Positions 39,500-41,946 of a stretch of 41,946 nucleotides of DNA are shown in pieces. The stretch lies in IMG/VR virus record IMGVR_UViG_3300047472_000375, positions 1 through 41,946 of that record, one strand, 5' to 3'. The notes beneath the pieces were generated by a model. That model had not been told where the DNA came from, searched no databases, and was given only the letters and a program-made list of their open reading frames with translations. The stretch is from a virus. Position 1 is the first letter of the stretch, and each line of letters begins with the position of its first letter. The translations under genes and the position numbers were made by a program.

Positions 39500-40356
39500 G
39501 GCTCGGGCTCCTCAGCGGTATCGACCGCCACATGCTTCGGCGCGAGTGGTAGCGGCGAGGTGCGCGGTGCGCGCAGCTTGGCCATCAGGCGGCCCAGGTC
39601 CGGCGGCTCGGTCACGTCGAGTCGACCGGAGCGGTCCTTGGCGGGATAGCCCCACGGGTTCGAGGTGTGGCAGACGAACGCGCGGTACGGCTGGCCGGCG
39701 TCATCGTGCAACTCGGCCAGGGTGATGACTTCGTCGACGATGCCAGGCAGCTCAAGTCCGGCCTTGCTGCCGTCGATCTGCAGCGCGAAAGTGCGGCGAC
39801 CGAAGTCGTCGGTTCTCTCGTCGAGGATGCCGACCAACCAGACATTGCGCTCACGGGTGTGCTGCAGTTGATCGAGCCAGCCGATCAGTTCCTGACCGAG
39901 CAGGCCGTACACGCCGCGCAGGTCCGGTTTGCCGGCGCGCTCCGACACCGCCTGCGGCTGGCCCTTGCACCACTGCAGGCAGAGGCGGCCGGCCACGGAC
40001 AGCGAGTCGACGAAGACCGTGGTGTAGCGATCGAGCGAGGCCGGATCGCCGTAACGTTCGGCCACGGCCTCGAAATGAGCCGAGGAGAACGGCTGTTCGG
40101 GACGCAGCGCAGGGTTCGCACCGCCCAGCAGCACCGCGAGATCGCGACACTCCGACCACGTGCGCGGGCGCCAGGCATCACCACCCCACCCTTCCACGGC
40201 CAGGTCGCCGGCTTCCAGATCCACGAACAGCGTGGTTGTCGGATCCAGTGTCCATAGCAGCGAGGTTTTTCCGGCGCCCCAACGGCCGACGAGGACACCT
40301 TTGACACCGCGTGGTTCAGCCAGACGCTGCTCGGCGCTGATGATGGGCAATGTCAC
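39496..40356 (-). CDS. Sak4-like RecA-fold ATPase
   Basis: 286 aa from GTG 40356, overlapping the upstream gene by GTGA. Walker A GRWGAGKTS near residues 24-32 (VKGVLVGRWGAGKTSLLWTL), then TTLFVDLEAGDLAV. Walker B-like strand is TTVFVDSLSVAG. The core resembles phage Sak4/RecA-like recombinases (AAA_24-type NTP-binding). It likely promotes single-strand annealing or supports replication together with the SSB-like and Cas4-like proteins. The C-terminus is extended and Pro/Glu-rich. Confidence 0.78.
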   Translation of the reverse strand: MTLPIISAEQRLAEPRGVKGVLVGRWGAGKTSLLWTLDPTTTLFVDLEAGDLAVEGWGGDAWRPRTWSECRDLAVLLGGANPALRPEQPFSSAHFEAVAERYGDPASLDRYTTVFVDSLSVAGRLCLQWCKGQPQAVSERAGKPDLRGVYGLLGQELIGWLDQLQHTRERNVWLVGILDERTDDFGRRTFALQIDGSKAGLELPGIVDEVITLAELHDDAGQPYRAFVCHTSNPWGYPAKDRSGRLDVTEPPDLGRLMAKLRAPRTSPLPLAPKHVAVDTAEEPEP

Positions 40357-40880
40357 GGCGCACCGCCTTCGCTCATCAATGCCAGGCGAAACGCCGGCTT
40401 TCCTGTTTTGAACGTGCGCGCGGGCGCGAAAGCCGCCTGCAGCGAATGTGGCCACGCGTTGTACTTGCGTTCGTCGACGCGATACTGGATCTCGACGAAT
40501 TCCGATGCATCCTCGCCACTCGCACGGATGCGCTCGACCACCTCGGCCAGCTTCTTCTGATCCCACTCAACCTGCTTCGGCAGATCGGCGGTGATGCGGA
40601 CCCGATCGTCGTTGAGGTGGATCACGCCAGAATCCTTGCCAACGCGAAGGCGACACTCGTGCGCGGTATCGGCGTACTTCAGCGCCAGCGCACGGTCGAT
40701 GTGGTTGGCGCAATCCCGAGCTGCGGCCAGGACCTCGGCCACGTCCAGCTTGAGGTGATAGAACTCCACGGCTGAACGTAAGGCCAGATCTCCTGCTGGC
40801 ATTGTCAGCGCCTCTTCGATCGAGATCAGCGCGGTATCGCCTTCACCGAGATCACTCTTTTTTTCGTTCGCTTGACTCAT
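40353..40880 (-). CDS. Phage replication-region protein, unknown function
   Basis: 175 aa from ATG 40880 (MSQANEKKSDLGEGDTALIS), GGAG upstream. Helical N-terminal half (FYHLKLDVAEVLAAARDCAN; IDRALALKYADTAHECRLR), then strands (VIHLNDDRVRITADLPKQVE) and a helix (QKKLAEVVERIRAS). No domain recognised. Coupled to the Sak4-like gene. Near its 3' end (40395-40435) an 8-bp inverted repeat lies in the coding sequence. Confidence 0.65.
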   Translation of the reverse strand: MSQANEKKSDLGEGDTALISIEEALTMPAGDLALRSAVEFYHLKLDVAEVLAAARDCANHIDRALALKYADTAHECRLRVGKDSGVIHLNDDRVRITADLPKQVEWDQKKLAEVVERIRASGEDASEFVEIQYRVDERKYNAWPHSLQAAFAPARTFKTGKPAFRLALMSEGGAP

Positions 40881-40919
40881 GGCGCAGTCTCCAAACAACA
40901 TCCTGCCCGCCGGACCGCA

Positions 40920-41204
40920 CTAGTCCGGGTCGCTCGTGTTCTGTTGGTACACCGGCACACCCGTTCCCTGACGCAGTGATTTGCGTTCGAACTCCACGAC
41001 GTCGCAGAGGCGATAGCACACGCGGCTACCGAGCTTCATGTACGTCGGACCGATGCCGTTACGTCGCCACTGCTGCAACGTGCGCACTGACAAGTCCCAG
41101 CGCGCGGCGAGCTGGCGTTCATCGAACGTGTTCGAAAGGGAACGGTCTTGCGCACCCTGTTCCGCAAGGCGCCGTTCGCCCGAGCTGGCGCGAGTCGGCT
41201 TCAT
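40920..41204 (-). CDS. Small helix-turn-helix regulator (MerR/excisionase-like), second in pair
   Basis: 94 aa, overlapping the upstream gene by ATGA. The helix-turn-helix (TFDERQLAARWDLSVRTLQQ, WRRNGIGPTYMKLGSRVCYR, DVVEFER) is the AlpA/excisionase-type winged helix. Similar in layout to the neighbour. Candidate early regulator or excisionase. Confidence 0.75.
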   Translation of the reverse strand: MKPTRASSGERRLAEQGAQDRSLSNTFDERQLAARWDLSVRTLQQWRRNGIGPTYMKLGSRVCYRLCDVVEFERKSLRQGTGVPVYQQNTSDPD

Positions 41205-41422
41205 TGCGGCTCATCTGCCGGGAATGAGCCTCCGAGATGACGCTGCTCGTAGCGTGCGACTTCGGCGTCGGGATAGAACACACGACCACCAAGGCGCAGG
41301 AACGACGGGCCGCGTCCGATGCGTCGCCAGCGGCACAATGTGCTCGCGGTCATCCGCCAGCGCGCAGCCAATTCCGCCGAGGAAACCAGCGGGGACGTCG
41401 GAGACACCGGGATGCGAACCAT
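41201..41422 (-). CDS. Small helix-turn-helix regulator (MerR/excisionase-like), first in pair
   Basis: 73 aa from ATG 41422 (an in-frame GTG at 41431 adds three residues). The motif SAELAARWRMTASTLCRWRR, with IGRGPSFLRLGGRVFYPDAE, matches AlpA-type excisionase/regulator proteins and is clearly paralogous to the next gene. It is the first gene of the early minus-strand operon in this window. No strong ribosome site. Confidence 0.72.
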   Translation of the reverse strand: MVRIPVSPTSPLVSSAELAARWRMTASTLCRWRRIGRGPSFLRLGGRVFYPDAEVARYEQRHLGGSFPADEPQ

Positions 41423-41824
41423 GGCGGTCACTGTCCGTGCGGGAACAATGACGGGCCATTGTTGGCATCAGCGATGCCGTGTAAATCGTGAACGGGCGTC
41501 GACTACTGTGTATTACGCTACGCTTCGATATAGCGTTCGACTTATTGTGCGACGCAGCAGCCGGCTGCGTCCCCCAATCCCTCGGCAGGCACTGTGTGGA
41601 CGGGCACACTACCGCTCCTCCCTGTCAGCACTCAGGCCCGCGACCCTGCCGTGTCGCAAGGATGTAGGCAAGTGGTGAAGGCTCGGACTTCACCAAGTTG
41701 TCATGAATGCTTCAGGGGCCGCGTACTGAATGCGGCTGAGCGCGACTGCAGAGCTTAATGGCTGCGAAACCGTGGTCCGAGCCAAGGTTATCTCTCGCTC
41801 GTGCTGCCCGATGCAATGCGCTCA
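41423..41824. other. Non-coding region upstream of the early operon
   Basis: About 400 bases without a supported gene. Contains a 6-bp dyad (41464-41478, listed), an 8-bp hairpin at 41551-41571 (GACGCAGC / GCTGCGTC) and another at 41673-41695 (TGGTGAAG / CTTCACCA). None has a T tract on the minus strand. The early promoter should be here: 41500-41550 is more A+T-rich than its surroundings, but I could not fix -35/-10 boxes. Confidence 0.5.
41464..41478. promoter_or_regulatory. Small operator-like dyad upstream of early HTH genes
   Basis: GGCATC, three bases, GATGCC, about 42 bp upstream of the first helix-turn-helix gene. Could bind a dimeric repressor; no second copy was found nearby. Confidence 0.35.
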
Positions 41825-41946
41825 CTAGATCAGCTTGATGTCGAGCCCGTCCCAGAAGGCAGGATTGATCACCAAGGCGGAGCCCTGGTCAACCCTTGTC
41901 TTGAAGTACGCCTCGTACAATTTCTTGTTGTATCCCTTGTTGTGAA
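41825..41946 (-). CDS. C-terminal fragment of an unrecognised protein
   Basis: The last 39 residues are visible, HNKGYNKKLYEAYFKTRVDQ to FWDGLDIKLI, ending TAG at 41825. Lys/Tyr/Asn-rich and less G+C-rich than the phage genes around it. It could belong to the host flank or to cargo at the right end of the prophage. It does not look like the C-terminus of a tyrosine integrase. The family cannot be named from this piece. Confidence 0.6.
   Translation of the reverse strand, partial: HNKGYNKKLYEAYFKTRVDQGSALVINPAFWDGLDIKLI

Larger units (their letters stand above)
4159..41431. mobile_element. Prophage of podovirus-like type (approximate limits)
   Basis: Continuous set of phage genes: packaging, portal, scaffold, capsid, connector, fibre, ejection, replication and recombination. 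The left limit is taken at the late-operon terminator next to the host secretion locus. The right limit is taken at the start of the outermost small helix-turn-helix gene, and may lie further right because no integrase or host marker is seen there. No tape-measure, sheath or baseplate genes are present, while three ejection-type proteins are, so a short-tailed virion is inferred. Most genes look intact; one connector gene carries a one-base frameshift. Evidence for lysogeny is indirect (adjacent bacterial TPS genes, cargo genes). Confidence 0.85.

Noticed and set aside
41551-41571. Terminator (8-bp hairpin) upstream of the early genes
   Set aside because: No T tract on either strand; recorded only as part of the intergenic region.

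Overview
The window is G+C-rich DNA of a Gram-negative proteobacterium. The outer-membrane proteins (two-partner secretion, a large TonB-dependent receptor) and the protein style suggest Xanthomonadales (Lysobacter/Stenotrophomonas/Xanthomonas-like). That assignment is inference from style, because no marker gene is present.

Regions. (1) 1-3775, minus strand: two-partner secretion locus, with transporter tpsB upstream of the 5' part of a filamentous-haemagglutinin-type tpsA that runs off the left edge. (2) About 4.16-41.4 kb: a nearly complete tailed-phage genome, read here as a prophage. The late genes run leftward from 29.8 to 4.2 kb: small and large terminase, portal, a nest of tail-fibre-like genes that share modules, scaffold, HK97-type capsid, connector proteins, a cysteine-rich set of small virion proteins, a large tail protein, a GNAT protein and three internal/ejection proteins, one with a lytic transglycosylase domain. 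There is no tape-measure or sheath gene, and ejection proteins are present, so a short-tailed (podovirus-like) virion is inferred. (3) 29.9-31.7 kb: four small plus-strand genes, three of them behind copies of a repeated regulatory element. (4) 31.7-41.4 kb, mostly minus strand: a ParB-methylase fusion, possible lysis genes, a RuvC-like nuclease, a TOPRIM/D5-type primase-helicase, a Cas4-like nuclease, a Sak4-like ATPase with a likely ssDNA-binding partner, and three small helix-turn-helix proteins. (5) 41.4-41.95 kb: non-coding DNA and the C-terminus of an unrecognised gene.

The most unusual feature is a two-gene cassette at 10.2-14.0 kb, inside the virion operon between the tail protein and the ejection genes. 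It holds a full-length TonB-dependent outer-membrane receptor, followed by a strong terminator, and a divergently transcribed four-helix inner-membrane protein. This looks like moron-type lysogenic cargo, but a complete TonB receptor in that position is not something I know from phages.

Other points: an 85-bp near-palindrome beside the primase-helicase gene; a connector gene interrupted exactly at a perfect -1 slippery heptamer; module shuffling among five adjacent tail-fibre-like genes; a 12-bp perfect hairpin ahead of the Cas4-like gene; and a shared N-terminal peptide in two replication proteins. No integrase, CI-type repressor, tRNA, CRISPR array or att core could be identified.
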